A DNA stretch of 64,000 nucleotides, taken from positions 124,001 to 188,000 of the forward strand of contig JBLXFD010000005.1 in NCBI GenBank assembly GCA_048262455.1. The letters run 5' to 3'. Origin of the DNA: Psychromarinibacter sp048262455. GTDB taxonomy: Bacteria; Pseudomonadota; Alphaproteobacteria; Rhodobacterales; Rhodobacteraceae. Positions 8,255 to 16,585 of this stretch are shown piece after piece (the first letter of the stretch is position 1; every line of letters begins with the position of its first letter). The notes under the pieces are model-generated. The model had not been told where the DNA came from and did no database searches. It saw only the letters and a list, made by a program, of their open reading frames with translations. The position numbers and the translations under genes are program-made.

Positions 8255-9546
8255 CCGTTGTCGCGCAGCACCACGCCGGCGAGGTAGAGCGAGCCGCAGA
8301 TCATGATCCGCGCCTCTGGCTCCTGCGCCGCGATGGCGGCGACGGCCTCGGCGACGCTTTCCGCCTCGGTCGCGGGAATCCCGGCGCGGCGGGCGGCGTC
8401 GGCTGTTTCGGCGGCGGTCAGGGTGGCAGGGGCGCCCTCGATCCCCACCGCCTGCAGGCTTTGCGCCAGCGGGGCCAGCGGCGTCAGGTAGCCCAGAACG
8501 TCCTTGCTGTTCAGCATCCCGCAGACCAGGTGCAGCGGCCGGACCTGCGCGGCGCTGGTGATGGTGCCGCCCATGGCGCCGAGGGTGCGCGCCAGCGTCG
8601 CCCCGGCGGCGGGGTTGTGGCCGCCGTCCAGCCAGATCTCGGCCCGCGGCGCGGCCTCGGTCAGCGGGCCCCGGGTCAGCCGTTGCATGCGCGCGGGCCA
8701 TTCCACCCGGATCATCGCGGCCTCGTGCGCCGCCTCGGGTGTCTTCAGCGCCCGCAGCGCCGCCAGCGCCATGCCGGCGTTGTCCACCTGGTGCGGGCCG
8801 ATCAGCCGGGGCAGGGGCAGGTCCAGCAGCCCGTCCTCGTCCTGGAACACCAGCCGCCCGTGCTCTGTGGTGACGTGCCAGTGCTGGCCCTGCACCAGCA
8901 GCGGCGCCGACAGCCGCGCCGCCTGCCGCTCGATCACCTCCAGCGCCGCGTCCTCCTGCCGGCCGACCACGCAGGTCACGCCGCGCTTGAGGATGCCGGC
9001 CTTCTCGAAGGCGATCTTGTCCAGCGTGTCGCCCAGGTAGGACTGGTGGTCCAGCGACACCGGCGTGATGACACAAAGCGCCGGGTCCACCACGTTGGTG
9101 GCGTCCAGCCGCCCGCCAAGCCCCACCTCCAGCAGCGTGTGATCGGCGGGGGTGCGGGCGAAGGCCAGCAGGGCGGCGCAGGTGGTGATCTCGAAATAGG
9201 TGATGGGGGCGCCGCCGTTCACGGCCTCGCATTCGTCCAGCACCTCCGCCAGCGCGGGTTCTGAAATCAGCTCTCCGGCCAGCCGGATGCGTTCGTGGAA
9301 GCGCACGAGGTGCGGCGAGGTATAGGCGTGGACCCGGCGCCCCGCGCCTTCCAGCCCGGCGCGCAGCATCGCCTGCACCGAGCCCTTGCCGTTGGTGCCG
9401 GCCACGTGGATCACCGGGGGCAGCCGCTGCTCCGGGTGGTCCAGCAGCGCCAGCAGCCGCCAGACCCGGTCCAGCGTCAGGTCGATGATCTTCGGGTGCA
9501 GCGACATCATCCGTTCGAGGATGACGTCAGAGGCCGCCCCGCTCAC
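8251..9546 (-). CDS. folC: Bifunctional folylpolyglutamate synthase/dihydrofolate synthase
   Basis: A 431-residue Mur-ligase-type enzyme that makes dihydrofolate from dihydropteroate and adds glutamates to folates. The ATP-binding motif VIHVAGTNGKGSV is near residue 45, followed by the family YTSPHLVRFHERI segment and, later, the DGGHNP motif of the C-terminal domain. It starts with GTG inside the accD stop (GTGA overlap), giving the accD-folC order seen widely in proteobacteria. The length is normal. It ends by overlapping the convergent thpR stop by 4 bases. Confidence 0.97.
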   Translation of the reverse strand: MSGAASDVILERMMSLHPKIIDLTLDRVWRLLALLDHPEQRLPPVIHVAGTNGKGSVQAMLRAGLEGAGRRVHAYTSPHLVRFHERIRLAGELISEPALAEVLDECEAVNGGAPITYFEITTCAALLAFARTPADHTLLEVGLGGRLDATNVVDPALCVITPVSLDHQSYLGDTLDKIAFEKAGILKRGVTCVVGRQEDAALEVIERQAARLSAPLLVQGQHWHVTTEHGRLVFQDEDGLLDLPLPRLIGPHQVDNAGMALAALRALKTPEAAHEAAMIRVEWPARMQRLTRGPLTEAAPRAEIWLDGGHNPAAGATLARTLGAMGGTITSAAQVRPLHLVCGMLNSKDVLGYLTPLAPLAQSLQAVGIEGAPATLTAAETADAARRAGIPATEAESVAEAVAAIAAQEPEARIMICGSLYLAGVVLRDNG

Positions 9547-10502
9547 TCCGGCTTGGCGGCTTCCGCCGGTTTCGGGGCGGCGGGCGTGGCGGGGGGCTGC
9601 TCGGCCTCCGGCGCGGGGGCGGGGGCGGGCAGGTCACCGCGGATCTCGGGGCCCAGACCCATCAGCATCCGCACGATGGAGACCAGTTCGTCCCGCAGCT
9701 TCTTGCGGTGCGTCACCCGGTCCAGCATCCCGTGGTCCAGCAGGTATTCCGCCCGCTGGAAGCCTTCCGGCAGCTTCTCGCGGATCGTCTGCTCGATCAC
9801 CCGGGGACCGGCAAAGCAGATCAGCGCGTTCGGCTCTGCGATGTGGATGTCGCCCAGCATGGCGTAAGAGGCCGTGACGCCGCCGGTGGTGGGATGGGTC
9901 AACACCACGATGTAGGGCAGCCCCGCCTCCTTCAGCATCTCGACCGCCACGGTGGTGCGCGGCATCTGCATCAGGGACAGGATGCCTTCCTGCATCCGCG
10001 CACCGCCGGCGGCGGAGAACAGGATCAGCGGCGCCTTGGCCTTCACCGCGCGCTGGGCGGCGGCGATGATGGCGTTGCCGACGTACATGCCCATGGACCC
10101 GCCCATGAAGCTGAAGTCCTGCGCCGCGCAGACCACCGGGGTGCGCCCGATCTCGCCCTGCGCCACCAGCATCGCCTCATCCTCGCCGGTGTCGCGCTGG
10201 GCGGCCTTCAGGCGGTCGGGGTAGCGTTTCTGGTCGCGGAAATGCAGCGGGTCGGTCACCGGCTCCGGCACGTCCACCTCGGTGAAGACCCCGCCGTCGA
10301 ACAGCGCGGTGAAGCGCGCGCGCGGCGAGATGTGCATGTGGTGGTCGCAGTTGGTGCAGACGTTCAGGTTTTCCGTCACCTCCCGGTGGAACAGCATCGA
10401 CCCGCATTCGGGGCACTTGGTCCACAGGTTTTCCGGCGTCTCGCGGCGCGAGAACAGCGAGTTGATCTTGGGACGGACGTAGTTGGAGATCCAGTTCATC
10501 AC
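9543..10502 (-). CDS. accD: Acetyl-CoA carboxylase carboxyltransferase, beta subunit
   Basis: A 319-residue subunit of the carboxyltransferase that, with AccA, transfers the carboxyl group from biotin to acetyl-CoA, the first step of fatty acid synthesis. The N-terminal four-Cys zinc ribbon is complete (CPECG and, 16 residues later, CTNCDHH). The crotonase-like core carries the conserved FMGGSMGMYVGNAI and GGARMQEG segments. The last 30 residues are an Ala/Pro/Glu-rich tail, variable in the family. It is the first gene of an accD-folC operon. Confidence 0.97.
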   Translation of the reverse strand: MMNWISNYVRPKINSLFSRRETPENLWTKCPECGSMLFHREVTENLNVCTNCDHHMHISPRARFTALFDGGVFTEVDVPEPVTDPLHFRDQKRYPDRLKAAQRDTGEDEAMLVAQGEIGRTPVVCAAQDFSFMGGSMGMYVGNAIIAAAQRAVKAKAPLILFSAAGGARMQEGILSLMQMPRTTVAVEMLKEAGLPYIVVLTHPTTGGVTASYAMLGDIHIAEPNALICFAGPRVIEQTIREKLPEGFQRAEYLLDHGMLDRVTHRKKLRDELVSIVRMLMGLGPEIRGDLPAPAPAPEAEQPPATPAAPKPAEAAKPE

Positions 10503-10529
10503 AGCTCCGGGCGTGGCGGATGTCGGGTT

Positions 10530-10558
10530 CAGATAGTCGGCGGGGCAGGGAAATGCAA
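10530..10558 (-). promoter_or_regulatory. Candidate sigma-70 promoter for accD-folC
   Basis: On the minus strand TTGCAT (10558-10553) and TATCTG (10535-10530) are separated by 17 bases. The predicted start site lies about 20 bases before the accD ATG. Each hexamer matches the consensus at only three positions, so this is a suggestion only. The rest of the gap to 10754 holds only a GGCGCC-flanked GC-rich hairpin. Confidence 0.35.
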
Positions 10559-10754
10559 TGCGGGGAGGCGCTTGTCTCGCGCGGCGCTTGCGCCTAAGCG
10601 GAAAGGGGACGAGGCGAAGCGGGACGATGGGGAGACGGCTGGCGCCGGCTGGGCTGGCGCCGTCGCGGGCAGGCCCTGCATGGGCATTATGGGTTTCTCA
10701 ACCGGCAACAAAGATAGTAATCCGGGACCAATGTTAATGAATTGGCAGGTATAG

Positions 10755-11519
10755 ATGAGCAGGCTGACCGACAACCTGCTGCACAGGCGGGTGATGCGGC
10801 ACTGGTCCCGCGCGGTGCGGGCGGCCGAGACCGTGGACCTGCAGGCCCTGCGGGCGCTGCGCGGCCGGGCGCGGGAGCTTCGCGCACGGCTGGACCAGGT
10901 GCTTTATGCCGCCGAGACCCGGCTAGCGCTGCCGCCGCTGGGCAACCCCGCGATGAACAAGCCGCTGCACTGCGACTGGGCCTACCGGCCCGAGCTGTGG
11001 CGCGGCCCGGTGCGGCCCGGCGGGCTGGTGGCGGTGCCCTCCAAGACCGCCTTCGGCGCCGAGGTGACGGTGTTCCACGACTGCGCCGCCAGCGAGCTGA
11101 CCCTGCGCCAGCTGCGCAACCGGGGGCAGGGCGACCTTGCGCCCTTCGGGTTGCAGATGGACGTCTTCCGGTTCGACGGCAGCTTCCTGTCGCTGGTGGT
11201 CGAACTGCCCGAGACCGCCGTGCGCGGGCTGGAGCGGCGGCACCTTGTGCGGCTGGCCGCGGTGGTGGAGGCAGAGCGCAAGCCGGAGATCTTCGCGCGG
11301 CTGAACATCAAGAACGGCCCCAACGTGGAACAGATCGTGCGCGAGCTGCCCGGCGCCGACGGGACCGAGCAGGTGGTGGAGTTCGACCTTGCCTATACCA
11401 AGCTGAACGAGAAGCGGGTGGAGCGGATGTGGCTGGACCTGATCTTCGAGGGCGCCGAGATGAACCAGATCGTCCTGCGCGACGTCACCCTGACCCGCCG
11501 CCCGCGGGCGGAAATCTGA
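10755..11519 (+). CDS. Conserved hypothetical protein, DUF6478-like
   Basis: A 254-residue soluble protein that I do not recognise functionally; it resembles the Rhodobacterales family called DUF6478. Residues 1-60 are a highly charged helical region (HRRVMRHWSRAVRAAE). Residues 65-250 form a beta-rich domain with no catalytic motif I can name. No signal peptide or membrane segment is present. A possible weak start site follows an A/T-rich stretch that is unusual for this window. The small gene at 11531 follows after 11 bases and is probably in the same operon. Confidence 0.8.
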   Translation: MSRLTDNLLHRRVMRHWSRAVRAAETVDLQALRALRGRARELRARLDQVLYAAETRLALPPLGNPAMNKPLHCDWAYRPELWRGPVRPGGLVAVPSKTAFGAEVTVFHDCAASELTLRQLRNRGQGDLAPFGLQMDVFRFDGSFLSLVVELPETAVRGLERRHLVRLAAVVEAERKPEIFARLNIKNGPNVEQIVRELPGADGTEQVVEFDLAYTKLNEKRVERMWLDLIFEGAEMNQIVLRDVTLTRRPRAEI

Positions 11520-11530
11520 AGGAGAGCGCG

Positions 11531-11911
11531 ATGAGCGAGCTGTCGCTGGTCAAGATGCGGATCCGGGGCGGTGTCTGGGAAGGCGTGCTGACGGGCCCCG
11601 CGCAGGCAGAGCCGCCGGGCATCGAGGTCTCGCACCTCGGCCGGCCGCTGGAGGGGGCCGTGACGATGTCCACCGATCCCGACCTGCCCGGCGCATGGAC
11701 GGTCAGCGTGGCGATCCCGGCGAACCTGCTGGCGGACGGGGTGCAGAGCTTTCTGATCACCAGCGCCGAAAGCGGTGCGCGGCTGAACGGCTTCAGCATC
11801 GTCACGGGCGAGCCGCTGGACGACGATCTTCGGGCAGAGGTGGAATTGCTGCGCGCCGAACTGGACCTGCTGAAGCGCGCCTTCCGGCGTCACTGCGCCG
11901 AGACGCGGTAG
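11531..11911 (+). CDS. Hypothetical protein, beta-rich with C-terminal coiled coil
   Basis: A 126-residue protein of unknown function. The ATG is preceded by AAGGAGAGCGCG, a good ribosome-binding site. The first 90 residues look like an all-beta domain (GGVWEGVLTG, AWTVSVAIPANLL). The last 30 (LRAEVELLRAELDLLKRAF) have a leucine heptad pattern typical of a short coiled coil, so it may form oligomers. There is no signal peptide. The tight spacing behind the DUF6478-like gene suggests the two act together. It converges with the VanZ-like gene two bases on. Confidence 0.8.
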   Translation: MSELSLVKMRIRGGVWEGVLTGPAQAEPPGIEVSHLGRPLEGAVTMSTDPDLPGAWTVSVAIPANLLADGVQSFLITSAESGARLNGFSIVTGEPLDDDLRAEVELLRAELDLLKRAFRRHCAETR

Positions 11912-11913
11912 GT

Positions 11914-12306
11914 TCAGGCGCCGGGCGGTCGCGCCAGGTGCCGTTCCACCAGCGTCCGGGCGGTCCAGTGCAGGGTGGCGGCGACGAAGATGCCCGCGAG
12001 GCTGGCGAGGAAATCCACCGTCGAGGCGCTGCGCCCCGGCACCAGCAGCTGCGCGTACTCGATGAGGATGGCGCAGGAGACCAGCGCAAGAACCACGCTG
12101 GCGATCCCGATGATGTCGATCAGCGCCAGCGTCAGCGCGGCGAAGACCATTCCGTACAGCAGCGGCTGGGTATCGGCCGGAAGGTGCATGGCACTTGCCG
12201 TGGTGCCCAGCCAGAGCAGGGCCCAGACCCCCAGCAGCACGATCGGGTAGATCGCCACCGAGATCGATACCCCGACAAAGACTGTGCGGATCCTGCTGGC
12301 AATCAT
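11914..12306 (-). CDS. VanZ-like membrane protein
   Basis: A 130-residue integral membrane protein with about four hydrophobic segments. The end of the third segment plus PGRSASTVDFLASLAGIFV matches the VanZ-family signature (PGR, then a D and small residues leading into the last helix). VanZ gives low teicoplanin resistance in enterococci, but most family members have no known role. The start is supported by GGAGAGCTTC before the ATG. No polysaccharide or resistance genes are adjacent. Confidence 0.75.
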   Translation of the reverse strand: MIASRIRTVFVGVSISVAIYPIVLLGVWALLWLGTTASAMHLPADTQPLLYGMVFAALTLALIDIIGIASVVLALVSCAILIEYAQLLVPGRSASTVDFLASLAGIFVAATLHWTARTLVERHLARPPGA

Positions 12307-12418
12307 GAAGCTCTCCGTTGCGATACCGGCTCAAACTGCCCGCCGATTGGGGCGAGAGTGAGGCGCGGGGCCCGCAACAATCCCCCGCCCCGGGGCCGGT
12401 GCATGTTCGCGCCGTACA

Positions 12419-12439
12419 CACTATAGTGCGCCAGGCGCA
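12419..12439. promoter_or_regulatory. Two overlapping palindromes upstream of the LysR-type gene
   Basis: CACTATAGTG (12419-12428) is a perfect 10-base palindrome. It runs into TGCGCCAGGCGCA (12427-12439), a perfect 6-base inverted repeat around one base. They lie in the 296-base gap between the divergent VanZ-like and LysR-type genes, about 165 bases before the LysR start. They may be operator sites or part of a promoter (TATAGT resembles a -10 box). The rest of this gap shows nothing else I can name. Confidence 0.35.
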
Positions 12440-12602
12440 CCCGCGTGCCCGGGCCGGAGACAATCGGCCCCGGCGGGCGCCACGCGGTTTCCCTGCCCTA
12501 AACGATCCGCGGGAATACCCGGAAATTGTCGGGGCGGCATCCCAATCTCGCCGGATTCCCAGCCCATATCTTGCAGCGTGGGGCGGAAGGGAAACGAGTA
12601 TC

Positions 12603-13508
12603 ATGGACAGATTGACGGAGATGGAGGCGTTCGCCACGGTCGTGGACCAGGGCGGATTCACCGACGCCGCCAAGAAGATGGGAATATCGAAGTCCGCCGT
12701 GTCCAAGCATGTCTCCTCGCTGGAGGCGCGGCTGGGGGCCCGTCTGCTTAACCGGACAACGCGGCGTGTGAGTCCCACGGAAATCGGGCTTGCCTATTAC
12801 GACAGGGCCCGGCGGGTGCTGAACGACGCCGGAGAGGCGGACGCGCTGGTCACCTCGATGCAGTCGGAGCCCTCGGGCCTGCTGCGGATCAGCGTCGCCA
12901 CGGACTTCGGTGTGAATCATCTTTCGCCGGTGCTGGGAGAGTTCCTGTCGGACTTCCCGGACGTGACGGTGAACATGGTCCTGAACAACCGCTACGTGGA
13001 GCTGATCAGCGAAGGCTTCGACATGGCGGTGCGGATCGGGGAACTGGAGGACTCGACACTGCGCGCGCGCAAGCTGACCGAGACCACCAAGCGGATGATC
13101 GGCGCGCCCTCGTACTTTGAAAAGTACGGTCGGCCGCAGAAGATCGACGATTTGAACGAGCACAAGCTGCTGCACTATTCCAGCCAGTCCTCGGGCAACG
13201 TCTGGCGCCTGACCGCCCCCTCGGGCGAGAAGCGGCAGGTACGCACGGCCGGCTGGCTGAGCGTGAACGACGGCCAGTCGCTGCTGAACGCCGCGATCTC
13301 GGGGCTGGGCATCGCCTACCTGCCCTCGTTCCTCTACGCCGACGCCCTGAACCAGGGGCTGGTGGAGGAGGCAATTCCCGAACTACCCGTTGAAACGCAA
13401 GGGATTTACGCGGTTTACCCGCCGGGTCGCTTCACTCAACCAAAGGTGAGGGCCTTCATCGACTTCCTGGTGCATCATTTTGCGGACAAGGGGCCGGAGA
13501 AGTGGTAG
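12603..13508 (+). CDS. LysR-family transcriptional regulator
   Basis: A 301-residue regulator. Residues 1-60 are the LysR winged helix-turn-helix (FATVVDQGGFTDAAKKMGISKSAVSKHVSSLE), followed by the linker helix and an effector-binding domain of two alpha/beta lobes. It belongs to the CrgA/AaeR-like branch by its N-terminal pattern (MDRLTEMEAFATVVDQGGF). I placed the start at 12603 because the family N-terminus begins there; the frame stays open further upstream without homology. No obvious divergent target exists, since the VanZ-like gene is 296 bases away. A strong terminator lies 35 bases past the stop. Confidence 0.92.
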   Translation: MDRLTEMEAFATVVDQGGFTDAAKKMGISKSAVSKHVSSLEARLGARLLNRTTRRVSPTEIGLAYYDRARRVLNDAGEADALVTSMQSEPSGLLRISVATDFGVNHLSPVLGEFLSDFPDVTVNMVLNNRYVELISEGFDMAVRIGELEDSTLRARKLTETTKRMIGAPSYFEKYGRPQKIDDLNEHKLLHYSSQSSGNVWRLTAPSGEKRQVRTAGWLSVNDGQSLLNAAISGLGIAYLPSFLYADALNQGLVEEAIPELPVETQGIYAVYPPGRFTQPKVRAFIDFLVHHFADKGPEKW

Positions 13509-13538
13509 GGTGAGGTTAATATCCCTTCAGGGTGCACT

Positions 13539-14480
13539 TCACTGGGTCGAGGTCAGAATGACCTCGACCCTTCTGTTTTGCATCCGGCCCTCCGCCGACA
13601 GGTTGCTGGCGCGCGGCGCGAGGTAGCCGACGCCGTCGGCCTCCACCTGCCCCGGCGGCACCCCGTACCGCTCGATCAGGCGCGCGCGCACCGAGGCTGC
13701 GCGCTGGCGCGACAGCTGGATGTTCGAGTCCAGCGCGCCCTCGGCATCGGTATGGCCCACCAGCGTCACCCGCCGGTCCGGGTAGGTCTTCAGATACCCC
13801 GCAAGCGCGGCGAGAGAGGCGAAGCTTTCCGGCCCCAGTTCAGACGAGCCGGTGGGAAAGGTCAGGTCCGCCAGCGTGGCGTGCCCGTCGGTTTCCAGCT
13901 GCCGCCCGATGGGGCCGGTGGCGCCCGGCAGCACCGGCGCGGCGGGGGCGGGCGTCTTGGTCGAGGCGGTGAAGCCGGCGCCGCCGGTGGCGGGCCCCAC
14001 GCGGGTCAGTTGCACGAAGCCGGTGCTGGCGCTGCGGCTGACCAGCAGCGCCACGTGTTCCTCGCCCGCCTCGCCGGTGCGGCGGGCAAGGAAATAGCGG
14101 AAGTCGCCGAGGTTCACGTGCATCGCCGGCTCCGGCAGCACCTTCAGCGCATAGCGGAAATCGAAGCCGCCGCAGACGTCGGTCTCGCATTCGAACAGCG
14201 CCTCGAACCCCTCCGCCAGCAGCTGGGCGCGTAGCGGGGCCAGCAGCTCCAGCGTGCCGAGGCTGCCGTCGCCGACCTTCCAGGCGGTCTGCTGCACCTC
14301 TCCCTCGGCGGTGATCCCCTGCGCCTCCTCGCCCTGCCAGGGGGCGGCGGGCAGAAAGACGCTGTCGGCGCTCACGCGTTCCGCGCTGCGCCGGGCTTCG
14401 GCGGGAAAGGTCAGCATCTGCGCAGCCAGCGGACCGGGCGTCAGGAGAACCAGCAGCAGTGTCGCGGCGCGAAGCCTCAC
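13539..14480 (-). CDS. OmpA-domain peptidoglycan-binding protein
   Basis: A 313-residue secreted protein. Residues 1-20 are a signal peptide (LLLVLLTPGPLAAQ). The middle region, about 25-190, has two Cys (CETDVCGGF) and no clear family. Residues 200-313 are an OmpA C-terminal domain (LVGHTDAEGALDSNIQLSRQRAASVRARL and NRRVEVIL) that binds diaminopimelate in peptidoglycan. There is no membrane barrel, so it is probably periplasmic or outer-membrane-associated. It begins with GTG overlapping the stop of the AhpD-like gene (GTGA). Its last codons form the terminator of the opposite gene. Confidence 0.9.
   Translation of the reverse strand: MRLRAATLLLVLLTPGPLAAQMLTFPAEARRSAERVSADSVFLPAAPWQGEEAQGITAEGEVQQTAWKVGDGSLGTLELLAPLRAQLLAEGFEALFECETDVCGGFDFRYALKVLPEPAMHVNLGDFRYFLARRTGEAGEEHVALLVSRSASTGFVQLTRVGPATGGAGFTASTKTPAPAAPVLPGATGPIGRQLETDGHATLADLTFPTGSSELGPESFASLAALAGYLKTYPDRRVTLVGHTDAEGALDSNIQLSRQRAASVRARLIERYGVPPGQVEADGVGYLAPRASNLSAEGRMQNRRVEVILTSTQ
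13544..13579 (+). terminator. Rho-independent terminator of the LysR gene, inside the ompA-like coding end
   Basis: A perfect 12-base-pair stem (GGGTCGAGGTCA, loop GAA, TGACCTCGACCC) is followed on the plus strand by TTCTGTTTT. It terminates transcription from the LysR gene. The whole stem is also coding sequence for the last residues of the convergent OmpA-domain protein (VEVILTSTQ). No T-tract follows on the minus strand. Confidence 0.85.
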
Positions 14481-15049
14481 CGCCCCGCCGCGTGGTATTC
14501 CGGGTTCGGCTGCATGTCGGTGGCCGAGGCGACGCGGTTGGTCATGTTGAAGAAACCGGTGACGCTGGCGATGTCGAAGATGTCGCGGTCGCTGAACCCC
14601 GCATCGCGCAGCGCCTGCCGGTCGGGCTCTTCGATCCTGGCGCTGTCGGTGGTCAGCTTCGCGGCGAAGTCCAGCATCGCCCGCTGCCGCATATCGAGGT
14701 CGGCGGTGCGGTAGTTGAAGGCCATCCGCTCGCCCAGCACCGGGTCGCCGGACAGCTGGCGCACCGCGGCGCCGTGGGCGACGAGGCAGTACCAGCAGCG
14801 GTTGATCGAGCTGACCACCACCGCGATCATCTCGCGCTCCAGCTTGCTCAGCCCGCTGTCGGCAAGCATCAGGTCGTTGTACATCGCGGTGAAGGCGTCG
14901 AGCTTGGCGATGTCGAAGGCGTAGGCCTTCAGGACGTTCGGGACCATGCCCAGCTTTTCACGGCAGATGTCGAAATATTTCGCTGTCGCCTCGGGCAGCG
15001 GGTCGATCATCGGCAGGTCGAGGGCGGTGGGGCGGTCGGGATCGGTCAC
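14477..15049 (-). CDS. AhpD-like peroxidase-related protein (carboxymuconolactone decarboxylase fold)
   Basis: A 190-residue all-helical protein of the AhpD/carboxymuconolactone decarboxylase superfamily, peroxidase-related type. The redox motif is C85-W-Y-C88 with His92, as in AhpD, where the Cys pair reduces lipoylated partners. The start is GTG, with GAAGGA seven bases before it. It sits between the GNAT gene (9 bases upstream) and the OmpA-domain gene (4-base overlap). No AhpC is adjacent, so its electron partner is unknown. Confidence 0.9.
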   Translation of the reverse strand: MTDPDRPTALDLPMIDPLPEATAKYFDICREKLGMVPNVLKAYAFDIAKLDAFTAMYNDLMLADSGLSKLEREMIAVVVSSINRCWYCLVAHGAAVRQLSGDPVLGERMAFNYRTADLDMRQRAMLDFAAKLTTDSARIEEPDRQALRDAGFSDRDIFDIASVTGFFNMTNRVASATDMQPNPEYHAAGR

Positions 15050-15058
15050 GAAAGTCCT

Positions 15059-15796
15059 TCAGGCGGCGCCGGGGCCTTGTTTCACGCGGTAGTGGTAGTA
15101 TCCGACAGGCGACATTCCAAGGGAAGCGTAGAGCGCACGCGCCGGCGCGTTTGCGCGCGTTACCGCCAGCGAAAGATCGCGCGCCCCCGCCGCCTGCGCC
15201 CAGTGCGCGGCCGCCCGGATCATCGCCGCCGCGGTGCCGTTGCGGCGCAGGTCGGGAACCACCTCGATCGCGTGCAGCATGGCGTGGGCGCCGTGGATGG
15301 CGGCAAAGGCGGCCCCGGCGGCGCGGTCTTGCGTGCGGCCCAGCACGGTGGTCTTCGGCGGCTCTGCCCGCTCCATCACCGCGCAGCGGGCCGGGCCGAT
15401 GCCGGCGGCCTGCCAGATCTCCCGCGCGATGGCGAGCGGCGGCCAGACGGCGAAGGCCCCCAGCCGCGGCACCGCCTCCCCCGTCAGCGCCGGCAGCGGC
15501 ACGGCGTACAGCACCACCGGGTCCTTCACCGCGTAGCCCCGCGCCGCCAGCGCCTCGTCCAAGGTCACTTCGCCGTCGCGGATCATGAACAGCGGCGCCT
15601 GTCCCAGCGCCGTCATCTCGGTCTCTGCCACGGCGAGATCGGCGGCGGTCCAATTTCCCTCGGCCGTGGCGGCGGACACCCGCTGCCCGCCCCCGGCACC
15701 GTCGCGGATCGTCCAGGGACCGGCGCGGAAGCGGCGGGCGGGGGGCCAGGTGGCCTCCAGCACCTCCAGCACCTCCTCGGGCCCGGGCAAGCTCAA
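15059..15796 (-). CDS. GNAT-family N-acetyltransferase
   Basis: A 245-residue protein. The acetyl-CoA-binding motif A is in the C-terminal half (IEVVPDLRRNGTAAAMI), followed by motif B (LYASLGM). The first 120 residues are weakly conserved and might be a degenerate second GNAT domain. The best start is a TTG that overlaps the stop of the upstream cinA-like gene (TTGA); no ATG or GTG lies close to it in frame. The substrate is unknown. The gene order cinA-like, GNAT, AhpD-like, OmpA-domain, with gaps below 10 bases, suggests one operon. Confidence 0.87.
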   Translation of the reverse strand: MSLPGPEEVLEVLEATWPPARRFRAGPWTIRDGAGGGQRVSAATAEGNWTAADLAVAETEMTALGQAPLFMIRDGEVTLDEALAARGYAVKDPVVLYAVPLPALTGEAVPRLGAFAVWPPLAIAREIWQAAGIGPARCAVMERAEPPKTTVLGRTQDRAAGAAFAAIHGAHAMLHAIEVVPDLRRNGTAAAMIRAAAHWAQAAGARDLSLAVTRANAPARALYASLGMSPVGYYHYRVKQGPGAA

Positions 15797-16524
15797 CCGA
15801 TCTGCCCTGCCAGCCGCGCGGTCAGCTCTTCTGCCGCCTCGTCCACCTGCTGCGCGTCGGCGCCGCGAATCACGATGTTGGTGCCGGGATTGCCGTCGCG
15901 GTTGAAGGGGTAGGATCCCACCGACAGCGCCGGGAAGGCCTGCGCCAGCGCGCCCAGCATCTCGGCCACGTCGCCCTCCGGTCGCGATACCGGCAGGGTC
16001 CGCGACACCAGCGGCGTGCCGCCGGTCAGCGTCGGCAGCACGCCTTCCAGCATCGCCTCGAAGATCGACGGCACCCCCGCCATCACGTGGACATTGCCGA
16101 TGCGAAAGCCGGGGGCGGCGGAGACGGGGTTGTCGATCAGCGCCGCGCCCTCGGGGATCCGGGCCATGCGCAGGCGGGCCTCGTTCATCTCGGTCCCGCG
16201 CGCGTCGTAGTGCGCCTGCAGGATCGCCCGCGCGTCGTCGCGCACGCCGATACTTGCGCCCATGGCCTCTGCCACCGCGTCGGCGGTGATGTCGTCGTGG
16301 GTGGGGCCGATGCCGCCGGAGGTGAAGACGTGGTCGTGCGCCTCGCTCAGCGCCCGAACCGCGGCGACGATGACGGCGTGGTCATCCGCCACCACCCGCG
16401 CCTCGCGCAGGTCGATGCCGGCCTCCGTCAGCCGGCCGGCAAGGTGGTGCAGGTTCGAATCGCGGGTGCGGCCCGACAGGATCTCGTCGCCGATCACCAG
16501 CATCGCGGCGGTGGGATTGGGCAT
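15793..16524 (-). CDS. CinA-type molybdopterin-binding-fold protein
   Basis: A 243-residue protein matching the N-terminal (MoaB/MogA-fold) domain of CinA. The family signatures MLVIGDEILSGRTRDSN and FTSGGIGPTHDDIT are clear. It lacks the C-terminal deamidase domain found in long CinA proteins, so it is the short form common in alphaproteobacteria. I placed the start at 16524 because GGAGGAACA precedes the ATG and the family N-terminus begins there. The short CinA domain is linked to ADP-ribose/NAD-metabolite hydrolysis in some bacteria; its role here is not shown. Confidence 0.9.
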   Translation of the reverse strand: MPNPTAAMLVIGDEILSGRTRDSNLHHLAGRLTEAGIDLREARVVADDHAVIVAAVRALSEAHDHVFTSGGIGPTHDDITADAVAEAMGASIGVRDDARAILQAHYDARGTEMNEARLRMARIPEGAALIDNPVSAAPGFRIGNVHVMAGVPSIFEAMLEGVLPTLTGGTPLVSRTLPVSRPEGDVAEMLGALAQAFPALSVGSYPFNRDGNPGTNIVIRGADAQQVDEAAEELTARLAGQIG

Positions 16525-16585
16525 TGTTCCTCCGGGGCGGCAGCTTTGGTCTGGACCTGAATAACGCTCCGTGGCAGCGGGGGCC

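Noticed and set aside
16440..16480. A tRNA-like GTTCGAATC box
   Set aside because: It lies inside the coding frame of the cinA-like gene and no acceptor or anticodon stems can be built around it.
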